DNA of 64,000 bases from Owenia fusiformis (Eukaryota > Annelida > Polychaeta > Sabellida > Oweniidae). Position numbers and translations under genes: made by a program. Every line of letters begins with the position of its first letter. Within the stretch, counting starts at the first letter, position 1. Below the pieces are notes generated by a model. That model was not told the DNA's origin. It worked only from the letters and a program-made list of their open reading frames with translations, and did no database searches. Below, one piece after another: positions 10,801 through 25,800 of this stretch. Where the stretch lies: NCBI GenBank assembly GCA_903813345.2, contig CAIIXF020000009.1, positions 16,953,759-17,017,758 on the forward strand, given 5' to 3'.

Positions 10801-13800
10801 ATTAATGAATATAGTAAGTATTTTCTCTGACTTTGAAGTCCAGTCAGTAACAGAAAGCCTTAGTAATAAAAATGGGGTTACAATCAAAATATTGAAAGAA
10901 TTCTCAATGACACACTTAAGCTTCCTGGGATTTTTTCAAAAAATTGCCGGACACTTAATTTGGCAGTTTGTATCAATCCGCCACATCAGCCAAATTAAAA
11001 CGGCTGTCAAATTAAAGCAATTTACACTATGTCAATTAACCCACGAAAACACATTCAGCCGATCGATAAATGCATGAGGAAAACATCAAGGTATGGTATT
11101 ATGTTATCTAGTTGGAGTGAGTCCACTTTTAAAGATGGAAATCATGAAATACCCTATTATTGCCTATTAATATTCATCTTTCATAAATCCCCGGGGATTT
11201 TGTCAAATTTGGGAGATTTTGAGATATCTCCTCTAGGAGAATTTGGGAGCCCCGCTGTGTGTTTATTAGAGAGAATACAGTACATACAGAATTACAGTAT
11301 TATGCGCAACTACACAAATAATCTCAGTACTGGGTCAAGTTAGTCCCACACTCACATACATATAAGATACATATTTTGTCTTCTTTAGTTCTAGTTTAAT
11401 GTCTATTACAGAAGTAGAATACTCTCTTTGGCTTGAGTTTAATGCAACTGATGCCAATTTGAACTATTTAACTTGCCTATTTTCAAAATACAGGATGTAC
11501 AAAAAAAAGCAACCCACCTAATGTTGACAAATTTTCATCACTGTAGCCTGTGTATGGCCCATTTGATGGCCATTTAAAGGATGTGCTCCAAACGGCTACC
11601 ACCTCTCTGCAGACAGACATGCACATTGCACATGTCATGTGAAGTTGTTGACAGCACATTGAACAGTCAAGTTAATAGCAAGAACAGTGTTGTATATTGT
11701 ACCTAATAAGGTACGATATTGTCGTCAGCTTGATGGGCGGCGGGTGGCTTCACACTTTCTCGTCATCACAATTCCAGGAAAACCACTTGATGGATTTACA
11801 TTAAATTTTCACACATGTTACATGGTGAGAAGTTCTAGAGCTGATTAACTTTTCAGTGTTCATCTTGCATTCTGGTGGCCATCTTGGAAGTTTTTATGTA
11901 AATCTTGTCATCGCGATTCCAGGAAAACCACTTAACGGATTTATTTCAAATTTTTACACATGTCACATGGTAAGAAGTTCTAGAACTGATTAACTTTTCA
12001 GCAGCCATCTTGCTATATCTGGGTCATCAAGCCCACACTCATATGTTTTAGGTATGATATTGTTCACACTGTGCCTTGTTGGGGTAACATATTTCCTAGT
12101 GAAGTGGCTCAGAGAATATAATATTGTGCGATGCCCTGTATGGTGTGCTTTGCATATACACTTAGAATTATTGCCCCATACTTCATTGAAAAAGAGGAAG
12201 GATGAGCTGTGACCATAAACACAGAGCACATTGCTGTGCTTCAAAAGCTTTGGAGGGCTACTGGGATGAATGAATGGTGTTGATAGGCCTATCCAATAAT
12301 TTCACCAAGATTGCGCTATACTGCACACATTCAATACAACACCTTGGAGTTATGGAGTGGCTTCAAAACCACTGTGAAGGTCAGCTCATAGTGAGAAAAT
12401 AAGCCATATACAGGCTACAATGTTGAATCTTTGTCAACTTAAAGAAGATTGACCAGCTAGTATGCCATATAAGATTTGTCAAACTCTATTGGTTAAAACG
12501 ATATGAATTATAGGTTGGTTGCATTTTATTTGGTACACCCTGTACTTAATTATTATCCTGCTATCTTTCTACATATCTAAATGTGAGGAGTGTTTTCTCC
12601 AGAAACATGTGTTGAGATGGGTGAGTCAGTAAGAGGGAAAGATGTCTACATTATTCAAACTGGAACAAAGTAAGTCATTTAAAGACATAAGTATGAAAAT
12701 TCATTAAAAGGGTACAATCAGAAATAACTAATAGAATATAAAAAAAATGTTTGTATCATAAACAATAAGATATATTAAACAGAACAGTATGCAATGTATA
12801 CAGGGTGGGCCAAAAAAGTTCCACCTTTTCATTTTAATCTCAATCCCTTAAATATGAAATCCGTTAAAAAATTGATGTGTATATAGCTGAGACATTTTTT
12901 GTAAATGTTGTAAAGATTTGAGTGAAATAACTCAGAGTAGGTAGTTACCAGTTTCACCACCAGGTGGCTCATATGGGTCAGATAGCATGGCAGGTATGGC
13001 TGATTTCATCCAAAAAGGAAGGAAATTTGAAAAGAAGTAATGGTGAATATGATTTTTATGTCAATATCCATGCAATAATATTACAAAGTTGAGTGTAAAT
13101 AAATAGTCAGAGTTTATGATAAACACCTTTTTAAACTATTAAGTGCTCTAATAAACATCTGATACTACCATAAATTCTAAATATTATAATTTGTACAATT
13201 TCATTAATTGTCTTCAAATTCTGCTTTAATGTTTTAGTGCAGGGAAACTACTCAGATTCATTTGGCAACCTTTTAAGAATTGAGTGCAGACTGGGATTAA
13301 TGAAGAAAACTGATATCCTCCCCCTGATTTATGGCCCCCAAATAGCCCTGAATTCAATATTATGGACTATTTTGTGTGGGGTGAACTAGAAAAACATGTA
13401 CAAAGTGGTCTCATCCATTTCTTTCAAGAACTCCAACAAACAATAACTATATGTTGAGAAAAAAGTAATGCAACAATCATTGATAGACTACATGCAAGAA
13501 GAAATCTTGATTTACCTCATTAAATATTCAAAATTCAGTCAAAGTGATGTCATATTTGAAATCTACATGTAAAACTACATCTAGGAAAAATGCTTTCAAA
13601 AATTGTTTATCAACTTTGAAAATTTAATTTTTTTGAAAATGTGCTATCTGACCCGAACGAGCCACCTGGTCGAAACTGAAACTGGTAACTGCCTACTCGC
13701 ATCTGAGTTATTGATGCAGTGATAAATAAATGACGTCATAGACTAAAACTGATCATGCAGGAATGAGGAGGACATTGAACATTTAGCCAAACAGCCAAAC

Positions 13801-16800
13801 AATCAGCCCAATTCTTTTGAACTAAATTGTCTCGAAATGTCTCAGCTATATACATGTCATGTTTTTTAAGAAATTGCATAAGAAATAAGAAAAATAAGAA
13901 TCCTTTGGCCCACCCTGTAAGTGAACATACCATGTATCTTGAAGTCATACATGTTAAACCTGAACATGTCATGTATCTTGAAGTCATACATGTTAAAGCT
14001 CCTTTTATCAGCTCACATTGTTTGAGCTATTGTGATTGCCCACTTGTCTGTCTGCCTGACTGTCCATCCATATGTCTGTCCGTCTGTCATAGAAGGCTGA
14101 TTTGAAATCCTTAGCAATAATTGAAATGGTTTTACTTTTAGAATGTATCTATAAAACCTTCAATTGTCCCATAAGTATCTTCTAAAAGGCTTGGCTCATT
14201 TCAAAATGGTGGCCATTTTTTATGCCAAAAAGGTTTTCAGCTCTTTTTGATCATAACTCCACAAGTATTCCATCAATATGCTTTTAAAAGTATAGGTACC
14301 TTGTTTTTTAAGTAAAGAATATTGTCTAACGTGTTTGGCAAAAAACGTTGCAAAGATTCAAAATGGCTGTCACTTTTATTTTTGAAATATCACTTTTTAT
14401 CTAAATGTATTACATCAATTTGATTAAAATTTTTGTAGGCAGTGAAGTCTATAGGTTAACAATAAGGTCTAGCAGTTTTGATAAAATGTTTTGCCAAATT
14501 TAAAAATGGCTGCCACTTTTATCGAAAAAGTCACATTTTCGGCTCTGTTCATAACTTCAAAAGTATTCAATCAATTCGTTTGAAATTGTACAGCTATCTT
14601 AGGAATTTTAGGTTTCACAATAAAGTAAAGCAGCTAAGTAACAATAATGTCTAGAATGTTTAGCAAAATTTAATAAAGATGGCCAGCACTTTTTCTCATT
14701 AAATCATGTTTTCAATTGGTATTTTGAATGCAGTTTCACCCTGTGGTACTTTTTATTAATATATGTTGTGCATATAATAATGTGAATTTTCAGAATCTCA
14801 GTCATTGTGATATTCATAGGATATTATGTTAAAATAGAAATGATATTTTTGTGACCATGGAAAATTATTTTCACTAAATCATTTTCACTAAAACTATGAC
14901 ATATGGCATATTATCTGATGGTTAACTGATTTTTGCTGCTTGACTCAAAAGAAGGATGACAGTAACAATGGCCATATAATAAGTCATTTTGAAAGTTTGA
15001 TCTGTATTTCTTAACTGTGGAATTATATTATGATTTACTCATGATTTTATCCACTCATTGATATTAATATGCACTCTCTCACTTTGAAAATATCACATTC
15101 ATTCATGGATTAAAAAAAATCCACTCAATCATGATATCCAATGTTTATTCAATGATTTTTGTCTCTCCACAGAAGGCCTCAGTCTCGCATCTAGCAGTGA
15201 TGCTTCATTGTGTTGTATATATCTGCTATGTGTTACCATATTTCAGGGATGTGAACAATGATGTTATGGAGTTAATGATCATGTCCTATGCCTTGCGTAC
15301 CAGTGCTGCCCGCCACATTGTCGCTGTACTCCCTTACCTACCATATTGTAAACAAAGCAAACTTAAGAAACGAGGATGCATTGCTTCAAAATTAATTGCC
15401 AGAATGCTTAGCAAATCAGGTGATTAAATGAATCAATAGACTACTGGACCAAAATATTTGTAGCTTCTTAAAACACAAGAATTTCTTCATACATCGCAGG
15501 CGTTAGCTGCTGTTTGATGATCAATGTCATCTACTCATCCTGCCTGCTGCACTGTTATGTAGACAGTTTTACAAATTGATTGGTCCAGAATTCGTACAAC
15601 TTGCATTTCAACACTACATGCTTTACTCACAAAGGTTTTGTTGAAATGCACTGTACATTAAACCCACTGGTGATCCACTTGATTACGCTGGTTACCGAAA
15701 CGGTTCATTTTGGTAACAAAATGTCGGAACATCGAAGTTACGATTTTTCTTTTTTCCTTATTTCACACGTTGTAGGCAGAATTCCCACGACATTTTTAAC
15801 TCAAACGTGTACCAGTATCATATGTTTAAGAAAATGTACATATTTGCGAACAAATAGTTCAGAAGACAACAGAATCGTCGATTTAATTCCTCACTTAAGT
15901 TACATAAACGTTTTTTTTGAAAAACAGTTAAGATCTGCACTTTTAACCCAAACCGTTTATGTGACTCAAAGTGAGAAAAAACGTTGTTGGGATTCTGCCT
16001 ACAACGCGTGAAATAAGGAAAAGAGAAAAATCGTACCTTTGACGTTCCGACATTTTGTTACCAAAACGAACCAGCGGTAACCAGCGTAATCGACCAGATC
16101 ACCAGTGAAAACACTATGATTTTGATTGAATGATAGCGAGAGTGAAACTGAAAACCTAATGTTGGTAGTTGTGACTGTGTATATTGAAGTGGCTGAATCA
16201 AGGGCATCCTTTGAATCATTGTACAAACAAATAATTGCATTTACAGGGTGGGCCAAAATATGTTACTGATTTGAAAGTGTGATAACTCATTTATTATTGG
16301 CATGATTGATCTCATTATTAGAACTGGTGCATGTTTTGTCCCATACTAGTGGTTTTATGTACGTCTGCATTTTTAGGCCGCTGCCAATCATCATGTCCAT
16401 TTTAGAGAATGTTGTGTGTGATGAAGCTCTCTCTCACCTATATGGACATGTCATCAAGCAGAACATGAGATTCTGAGCTGCCAATGAGATCAATCAAGGT
16501 CAAAGGTCAAATGGAGAGCATGGAGTTCTAATAACCCTAACCAGACACTAGATAGGCCACTCAATGTTGAGAAAGTAACAGTATGGTGTATTATAGGATT
16601 GAAGGGCATGGTGTGCCCATTCTGGTTCGAAGATGCCCAAAGAAATCCCGTACTGGTAAATTCCAAAATGCACCAGAATTTGATTAATGAACTGATATTT
16701 CTTGTTGATATTTTTATCTCACGTGGGACCCCCAGTATGGACAACATGCTCTCCTGACGCCTATTCATGTGATTACTTTTGGCAGCCACCTAAAAATGCA

Positions 16801-19800
16801 GAGACATACATAAAAACTAGTTATATAGAACAAAACTTGCATCAATTCTTAGTCATCTCAGAAAGTTTGAGACCAATCATGCCAATAATAAATGAGTTAT
16901 TATACTTTAATCAGTAACATCTTTTGGCCCACCCTGTATATAAAAATGGAAATTAGAAAGAGTATTCCTTTCTGTGATTGTCTAGTATTGCTTTCAAAGC
17001 TGATCATCATTATTTGCTGCTTTCAAAGTGGAACTTCCTAAGTGAGACTTGGCATTCATGTGAATTATGAATATCTTGTTTCTCATGCTTAAAGCTGTAA
17101 CTGTCAACATATTGGTCAGGTTTATGACACTTTCTTTTCATCAAACACTGTGCTTGACATTTCTCCTGTTTTTTTTTTTATTTTTCTGTGGTTTTCTATA
17201 TAGCTGACTGAAGTTCTTATCTGCATGTAAAAACCAATTCTCTTCTGTTTTAAATGTTTTTGTACATACATGCACAATTGCCTTAGGTAGGAATACTACT
17301 ATTTGTTTCTCACATTTAGGTAACATAAAGTTGGAACAGGCAGATAACAGGAAGATAATTGACAGAATCAGTTCTGTCAACCATATTGCAGGACCTCATC
17401 TTGTTAAAATACCATAGTAATATCTCCATGATATCTGGAGTGTGTTTATAATATATCAAATCCAGCATTCAAAATATTTGGATCATTTCAGGGATGTTAA
17501 TAATGACATGTTTGAGCTAATGGCGACGTCTTATGCAAGTCGGACATCTGCAGCAAGAAAAATTGTGGCAGTAGTACCCTATCTGCCTTATTGTAAACAG
17601 AGTAAAATGCGTAAACGGGGCTGTATTGTCTCAAAACTTTTAGCTACAATGATTGGCCAATCAGGTATCTAAATAACATGACCTGATGTATGCCAGTGTA
17701 AACACATACCACAAGGGAGAAATGTTCCAACTTAACAATGGTGTTATGTGCTGCATTTATCTCTGAGAAAGTTTTCATTTTTCCTTGTCTTACTGGTTCA
17801 ATAATGGGATGAGAGACCCCCCCCCCTCTACTTGACTACACACCTTCTCAAGTTCTCACACAGAGAAGGTGTGTAGTGGCAGGGGGTCACAAGGGCTTGT
17901 ATCTTTTACATTTCATTAATTGAAAAAGATTAGCATCAGTCAATTTATTAAAATATGTTAGTTTATTATTCACTCAAGAGGGTGCATAATACTAACATTA
18001 CTCCTACAAAGACATATCAGAAATCTCTCATGGCCACACCATTCACAAACTAGACATGACAAAGCAATAGCTTCATTTTAGTCTCTCAACCCAAACATTG
18101 AACTAAAGTACATGGTAAGGGAGAACAGTACGCTTTGCTTAGAATCTGGTAAATATGCACTTGAATCCCTTGACAATTCCTTAAACATCATACAAGGGGT
18201 GGGAATAGTTGAGTCTGCCATGACCAAGCAAGCTATTTTCTTGGAAATACTAAGAAAACCCTACAATATTAATTTTTAACTCTAGTACTACTGTAACATA
18301 AAATAACAAAAATTATATTTTGAATTTAGAAAACTAAAAATATGATGCTGTGTTGTACTTACAATGTTTAACATTATTTGTGTGAATCATTTCTCAATAT
18401 ACACTATGTTTGTTGGCAACTTTTGCATCAAAGAGTCTTACTTCTGTTTTAATATTTCTACTTTATCATGTGAGATGTGTGAAAGATTAAAAAATACAGT
18501 TCAAATGTTTTGTGTAGATATAGTTCAGCCTTTAAAAAGTATTGTGAGCATGCCTTGGTATTTCTATGAAAAATAGTGATAGCTTTGTGCTTCATAGCAT
18601 ACTTTGCCATTCCTACCTCATGGTATAATATGATTCTTTAAATCATATCTTTATCTAGAACTTGTTATTTCAATTGAATTCTCAGTAATTTGGCACTATC
18701 GCTTGATGTTATATAAGGTCTGCTATTATTCTATCAAAATATGCTTGCATTTAGTTAAAAGCCTCTTATTACTGTATCATTCATGATCACCTGTATTTGT
18801 AGACAATTATGTGGACATGTGTATGCTGCTAAAGTTAAATAGATGAATATGACATATGAACTCAAAAATTGTATTTGTTTTAAATGTAACATAATAGAAA
18901 ATTCAAAGTGCATATTTGCCACATATCTTTCTTGATAAAGTTAAAGCTGTGCTGCAGTACATGATCATGGCTGATTTTGTTGCATTGTTATTGCCGTCAT
19001 TTCCAGTTTGAGGAACTGTTGTTGAATATTAATTATCCAAATGAATGGAGTTTATTTTCCCAATGAACAAAGTTCGGTAGGGATATAGTTGAGCCCTCTG
19101 TGCAGTGTCCCTCCGTCTGTTAGTCAGTCCGTCCATCCGGAAGATAACTCGAATACTATAACTAGTAGATGGATCTTCTTAATATTTGGTTGAAAGATGA
19201 ATATTGGTAAATAGTTACCACAAAAACAATTTTTTTGACTGCTGCTTTAAAATTAGCAGGAATATTTCGCAGAAATCTTACGTTTTTCATATTTAACTGA
19301 AGTAACAAATATAATTGTTTGAAATTTTGGTAGTACCTGTATATTCACAACAACTATCTATTTCACATATATTCCATGTTTTTCACCCTGACCCCAGGTT
19401 TTTTTCATATTTGATATATGAATGCTCATAAGCATGGCACATTGTCTTTTTGGCTAGTAGGTGGCCATTCAAGTAGGTGGCCATTCTTCAAGATAGTGTT
19501 AGTTGGGATTTGCTACTCCGGGGAGTTGCCAATTTCTAGTTGGGGACATGCACCATTGACTTAACATACAGTAGGGATATCATTATATCCCCATGTTATC
19601 ATCATTGGAGTATCATGAAATCCTCATTATCTCAGAAGGACACGGTTGATTCAGACTCAACCAGTAAAATGTTATTGGGTATTTTCAATTCAAATTGGTT
19701 GGAATAGGAGTTCTTAAAACAGGAGGCCTTTCTGAAAAATTTGATTGCCTCTACACTGATGTGTTCTCTATACCAATATAAAATGTATATTTAAAATCTT

Positions 19801-22800
19801 ATGAATAAAGATATAAGAACAGATAGTATAGCTGTGTATTACTTGCACTTTGACTTATACTTTGAATTGGAATGAATCATGTTTCCCAAAATTTGTACAT
19901 AGTGATATATCTTTGATAAAGTGTTCAGTCTAACTGAATTAAAAATTTCTCTATGATTGCCTGGGATGAGGGGATGCTGCATGTTTGAATTCTTATTAGC
20001 CTTGAGTTTTGGTGTATTGTTTCATTGTGCTTATTTGTGCATGTTTATCTGTCTTGTTCCACTCCTGCTCTGATAGAAGTTTAAATCATATTGAAGAGAA
20101 CACAAATCATTGCAGAATCAAAATATTAATTTTTTTTGTTATGAAAGATATTTCTCCATACATTATATTACTCTGTTACTTGAAGCATAATCACTAAGTT
20201 TAAACTGGTAATTTTAGGTAAGGACAAAAATAAATTGCTGTCTTAACAGGTTGAAATATTTGAGCTCTAAACAAATTTATATGATGTTTTATCTTTTGAT
20301 CAAGAACAAAAATCAAGAGTGTTAATAATCACTCATACTTGTTTATGATCAATTGAATGTTATGTTTTATTGTAGGGATCTCACATATTATCACAATGGA
20401 CCTGCATCAGAAAGAGATACAGGGCTTCTTTGATATTCCAGTAGATAACCTCAGGGCATCCCCCTTCCTCATACAGTACATCAAGGAACAGGTGAATAAT
20501 TTATACAATTCAAACCTAACAAGGTCCTCCTTTTTGCAATATGGCAGATGCAAACATAGGTTTTAGAAGTCATGGACATTGTTCTCAATGAATTTACCAA
20601 TTGAAATTAAATAAGTTCCAGGGCAGATATATTTTGGTAACTAATTTAGACAAAGATGTGCATGAGCCCGTGTGAACAGTATTTCTATTATATCACCAGT
20701 TCTCCAAAACGAATAACTTTTAGTTACCTTTCACATATTCTGTCATATAACCTTGTTGTCTAGGTAATGTTCAACTTCATTTGATTCACCAAGGATCAAA
20801 ACCAAGAAAGTTTGTCTTCTTTTCAGCATGGCTGAACTTCCAGTAGAACAATTTGTCAAGAACTTTTGTTTTCTCGTTTTATCACTTTTCTCCTTCAAAT
20901 TCCAACCGAATATTTGGCACGTATTTAGTCTCTAGATTCCAGTTTCAAAATATGATTACACCTTGAGAATACATCCAGTGATTGTTTGGATGAAGTAATT
21001 GATTGTTTGAAGTGTAGTGGTCACGTAGAGTCACAAAAAGAGTTCAATCCCTCCAAGTCATGTACAATGTGCTTCCAAGTTCCATGTGAAAATTTGACCC
21101 TACAGGGAGATTGCTACATTGATAATTTGATACATATAATAAAAATGAATGTCTTGTCTTCGTATCTTTGCCACAAAACAGAAACTGTCTTCATTTCCTC
21201 AGCAAGGGAACTGAATTGTAAATATTGAAATAATTACAAGAATCAATGCACTGCATATTGGCCAAATAGGAAGTTGAAATTTGAAGAATAGAGGTGATTG
21301 AGAAAACAAAAATTCTTATCAAATTCTTTCACAAGATGTCCAGACATGTTGAAATGAAGACAACCTGTCTTAGTTTCAAGTTGATCCCCAGTGAGATTGA
21401 GCTCAGTTAACAATCGCCAATGCCAGTACAACTGTTAGTGCTAGGTTGTTTTACAAAGATATTGATTTATTTCAGATTCCTGACTACAGGAATGCTGTGA
21501 TAGTTGCAAGAAACCCTGGCTCAGTGAAGCGAGCAACGTCCTATGCTGAAAGATTACGTCTCGGAATTGCTGTCATCCATGGTGAGGATAAAGAAACAAT
21601 GGCAGAATCTGAGAGAGATGATGGAAGAAATTCTCCCCCACCATTATCTGTTGAGAAGCGATCAATGGCTTTAGGACTAGAAATCTTTCCAGGTAGATAA
21701 ATTACATTTGGAGTAAAATGCTATTGATTTATGACTTACTAATTTAAGACTTAATGAGTAATACATATTGTCATAACTTTATTTCTTCATATATTCTTGT
21801 AAAATTATGCTACAGGTGTAGTTTGTTTCATCACACAAATCTTGGTATATGAAAAATACTATAAATTACAACATCTACATTTTTAAATATTTAACTACAA
21901 CCCATGCAATCTACATGCAGTTCAATAAAAAGTTATGGACAAAGTCAGTCAAATTAACATATTTAAAGAACACTTGAGATACTTTAAGAGTAGCATGTAT
22001 AATATGTTTTGACAGAAACTAAGGAATCATTTAGCAGAAATGTTTTTGCTTCACTAATAAACTTAGCTTAACTAGGAACTTTTATCTGTTCTTACCATAA
22101 ACTGACCAAAATTTAATGTTTAAGTTATTTACAGAAATATTATTAGGCAAAAATATCTAACTGTCTTATTCTGAGATTGCTTGTTCTAAATTTCAAAACA
22201 ATATTTTTTCTGAATGACTTGGCAATTTTCTTTCTTTTCCAAAATGTTCAAAATACAACTTTAGTTAGGCCTATATCCTTTCTGGCTATTTTATAAATCA
22301 CAATACCACTTTTTGAATAGATTGAAGTGTCTGTTTTATTATAGTTTTGAAGTCACATGTAACATCTGAAGAATTCTTCCATAATACAGACTAACCACAT
22401 TCATTATGGAGAATGCATTCAAGAGCACAAACCATTCACTTTTAATGAAGAAGAACAGCTCCTGAACTGAACGTGGGTGTATTTAACCTAAGTTCATGAC
22501 TAAGATCCTTAATTATTCCATGGAACGAAGTTTAGAGGGATATAGGGAACATCAGTTCGTCCGTTGGTATGTCTATCTGGGCAATAACTCAAATACCATA
22601 GGCCTGATTTTGTTCATATTTTGTGCACACATTCCCGGTGGGATAGAAGTTTTGCTCGAAATTTGATTTTCAAAATGGCCCCTCGTTTAAAATTGGTGGC
22701 CATTTATACTCTGTCTTACTTTGGCTAGTAGCACGTATGTGTGTGCTATTTTGTTGAAATTTTGTATGTGCCTACTTAGAACCATATTAACATTTCTCAT

Positions 22801-25800
22801 GACAATTTGGCTAGTGAGCGAGCATTTTGAAAATGGTGACCATTTATATGTGTGTTATTTTACGATTTTTGCTATGATGAAAAAGTAACAGATTTTGTAA
22901 AAATGGCAGCCATGGCTATTTGATGGGATTTGCAACGCTTTGGCATTGCTGTTATCTAGTTGCAGTTTATCAAACATTTCTTCATTTTTAAAACCTGAAA
23001 TCTCACTGCCATGATTAGACACAGGCTGCACTAATTGATCGGTGACTTGTTTTTAAGCTGCCTTTTCAAAATGTAGCAGTTTATCAGGTGTGTCAGTCAT
23101 TTGTGTTGTTCTGATTGGAGGATAGGTGTCACTGCCATCAAAACATGTTAGAAGTTGATCCTTGTCAGGAAACAAGAAGTAAGCGAGACTGTGTCTTGAC
23201 TGTTTCTTCTGTTCCTCAGTCACAACCACTTTGTGAGGCTGCAATATATGATGTAACAATGCAATACAGTCATATTCATATAATAATAAGGCTACACTAT
23301 ACTTATATGATGTCACCATGCAATATAGTCACAAATTATGAGTAACAAGAGCAATATCAAACACTTTGGTTAGGTACAAAATATGAAATAGTCATGGTTT
23401 TAGGGTTTGAGCAAGTGGTAAGTTGACCATGTAGGGTTTGAGGTTGCTAAGCAATGGTTAAGGTCATCATGTAGGGTTTGAGGTTGTTAAGGTCACCATG
23501 TATGGGGTGAGATTGCCAAGCAATGGTTAATGTTGCCAGGTAGGAAGTGGGGTGGCTAAGTAACAAAAGTCAACAAGTAGGGCTTGAGGTTGCCAAGCAA
23601 TGGTTTCTCGTCATGTAGGAGTTGAATTGGCTAAGCAAACATTTATGGTATTTGAGTTAACATTTACTGTAGCTGGTATCTTGTCTGCAGTGACCCTCTG
23701 TAGGATCTCCCCCACTTGCACAAGAATGCTGCCAGGCACATGCTTAGCTACTATGTACGCCCCACTCCTAGCTTGCACCTACAAATTCATTAAAGATCTA
23801 ATAGCAAAGGTTTTGCAAAAATAAATCAATGTAGTATAAAACAAATGTATGTATAATGAAGAAATAAATATATAATGAAAAAAATAGATATCTGTTTGTA
23901 ATATTGGTATAAACTTAAAGGAATATTCCTTGCCAGACCATCTCTCTCCTAATATGGTAGCTATAACCATACATATACTTTCCATGTTTAGCAAAACATG
24001 GACAAATGTTTTGATATGGTCAATATTGATAACTTAAAAATATAGTGCTCAATCCCAGTAAGCTGCCATCTTTTAAGATTTCACTCAGGAAGTGATGTCA
24101 TCGACTCCCAACTTTGCATATAGCAGTAGGTAAAGAGCTATTGGAATTACAAAACCAGTAGAATATTTTTTTCAATTTGGTCTATGATTTAAATCCTTCT
24201 GGTGATCTCTTCTTTAATTCTGGGTTGACAAGCCCTGAAAATATTTTTGCACAGAAGATAAGGGATTCTTGTCAAGAAGTAATTTTGTGCTTCTTTCCTA
24301 TACTGTAATAGACAAGGTTATAACAGGTGAGAGTCGATGACATCACTTCCTTAATGAAGTTTTAAAAGATGGCAGCTCACTGGAAATGAGTAATACAATT
24401 TTGAATTAACAATATTGACCATTTCAAAATTTTTTTTTCGTGTTTTGCTAAATATGGAGAGTATATATATAATTATAGCTACCATATAAGGAGATAAATA
24501 GTCTGGAAAGGAATATTCCTTTAAGATTAAAAAGTGTCACTATCTCTTTCACTTTTCAACAAATATAGGCTCACGTGACATGTGACGCGGGGCAGGCAAT
24601 TTTGATCTATCGTAGACCATATCAGTATCAAATTGCTGATATTTCAACCTCGTCTTGCGAGGCCATTTTGATTTGAAACATCTTGAATTTGGTGTCAAAA
24701 TGAAGCTGGTCACGCCCACTTTCAGAGTTATCAATGAATCATTTACTACGACTACTATATTCATTTAGGACGCGTGTAAAGTTAACCAATCAGAAAGACA
24801 AATGTTCCATATATGGCAGTTCATTAACATATTCAGTGTTTACTACTGCTTTTCGCGTCATGACAACACGAGTAGTAACCAATCAAGATGCCTTATTTTA
24901 TCACGTGAGTTCAGAGTGAGTTCAGAGTGACACGCACGCGACATGTTGTCTGAGGTGATCGCGATGTTGAACAATTTCTTCTCGGAATTTGTCCAGAGAA
25001 ATCAGCGATTCTAAATTAAGGTAGGATCTGCCATTTTTTCCTGTACAAGTTATAACTTATCTCTATCGAATCCTATAGTTTTGGAAGAAGATATGAAGCG
25101 TAGGTTTAAAAACGAAGCGATTAATTTGACGATCTGATTTTGCAATTTGCAATGGCCAATTTACTGCAAGTCCAGTGCATGTATTTGACAAGAGATAGCG
25201 CCAAGTCTTGTATCTAAATGCTTGTTAATCCACTCAAAAACAAGATCCATATTTTCTAAATTTGATAACTTTGCAGAAAACCTGTTTTCATAATCTGTTT
25301 TCCGCGTCTAGATTCAAACTGAGTATGATAATAGGATCGCTGGAATCTTCAGTCAATGGCAACGGGTCTTCATTCCAGAACTCACATTTTTAGTTGATTC
25401 TCCGTCATAGTTCTTGTCTAAAGTCCCCATATCTGCTCTCTTACTGCCATACTTGCACACATTTCCCCTCCTTAAATTGTCTTCATTCAAATTACACCCT
25501 CTCGCCGATTTACATAGCCATTTCCCAGAATTCGGGAATCAGAATCGCTGATGTTTGCCATATTGAACATATTATATGTACTGTAATATCTGTACATTGC
25601 CTGCTACGCGTAATGGTCACGTGACTAGCACGATACAGGAAAAATGGGGAATTTCGAAACAACAATTTTTGGGCACTTTTATTGCAAATTTCAGGTATTT
25701 ATAAAGTGTTTGTGGTATAAAATATAATCCACAGACATAAATGAACATCCAAACTACATATTTCATTAAGTTTTGGAGCCTTTTTTGCTCTTAAATTAAC

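Noticed and set aside
12670-15246. Third copy of PRPSAP exon 4
   Set aside because: Looked for the YLPYCKQSK block here and in 17665-20375 but found none.
15669-16240. Open frames of 143 and 85 codons around 15580-16256
   Set aside because: They run through a foldback element and its arms; composition and lack of family features suggest chance frames.
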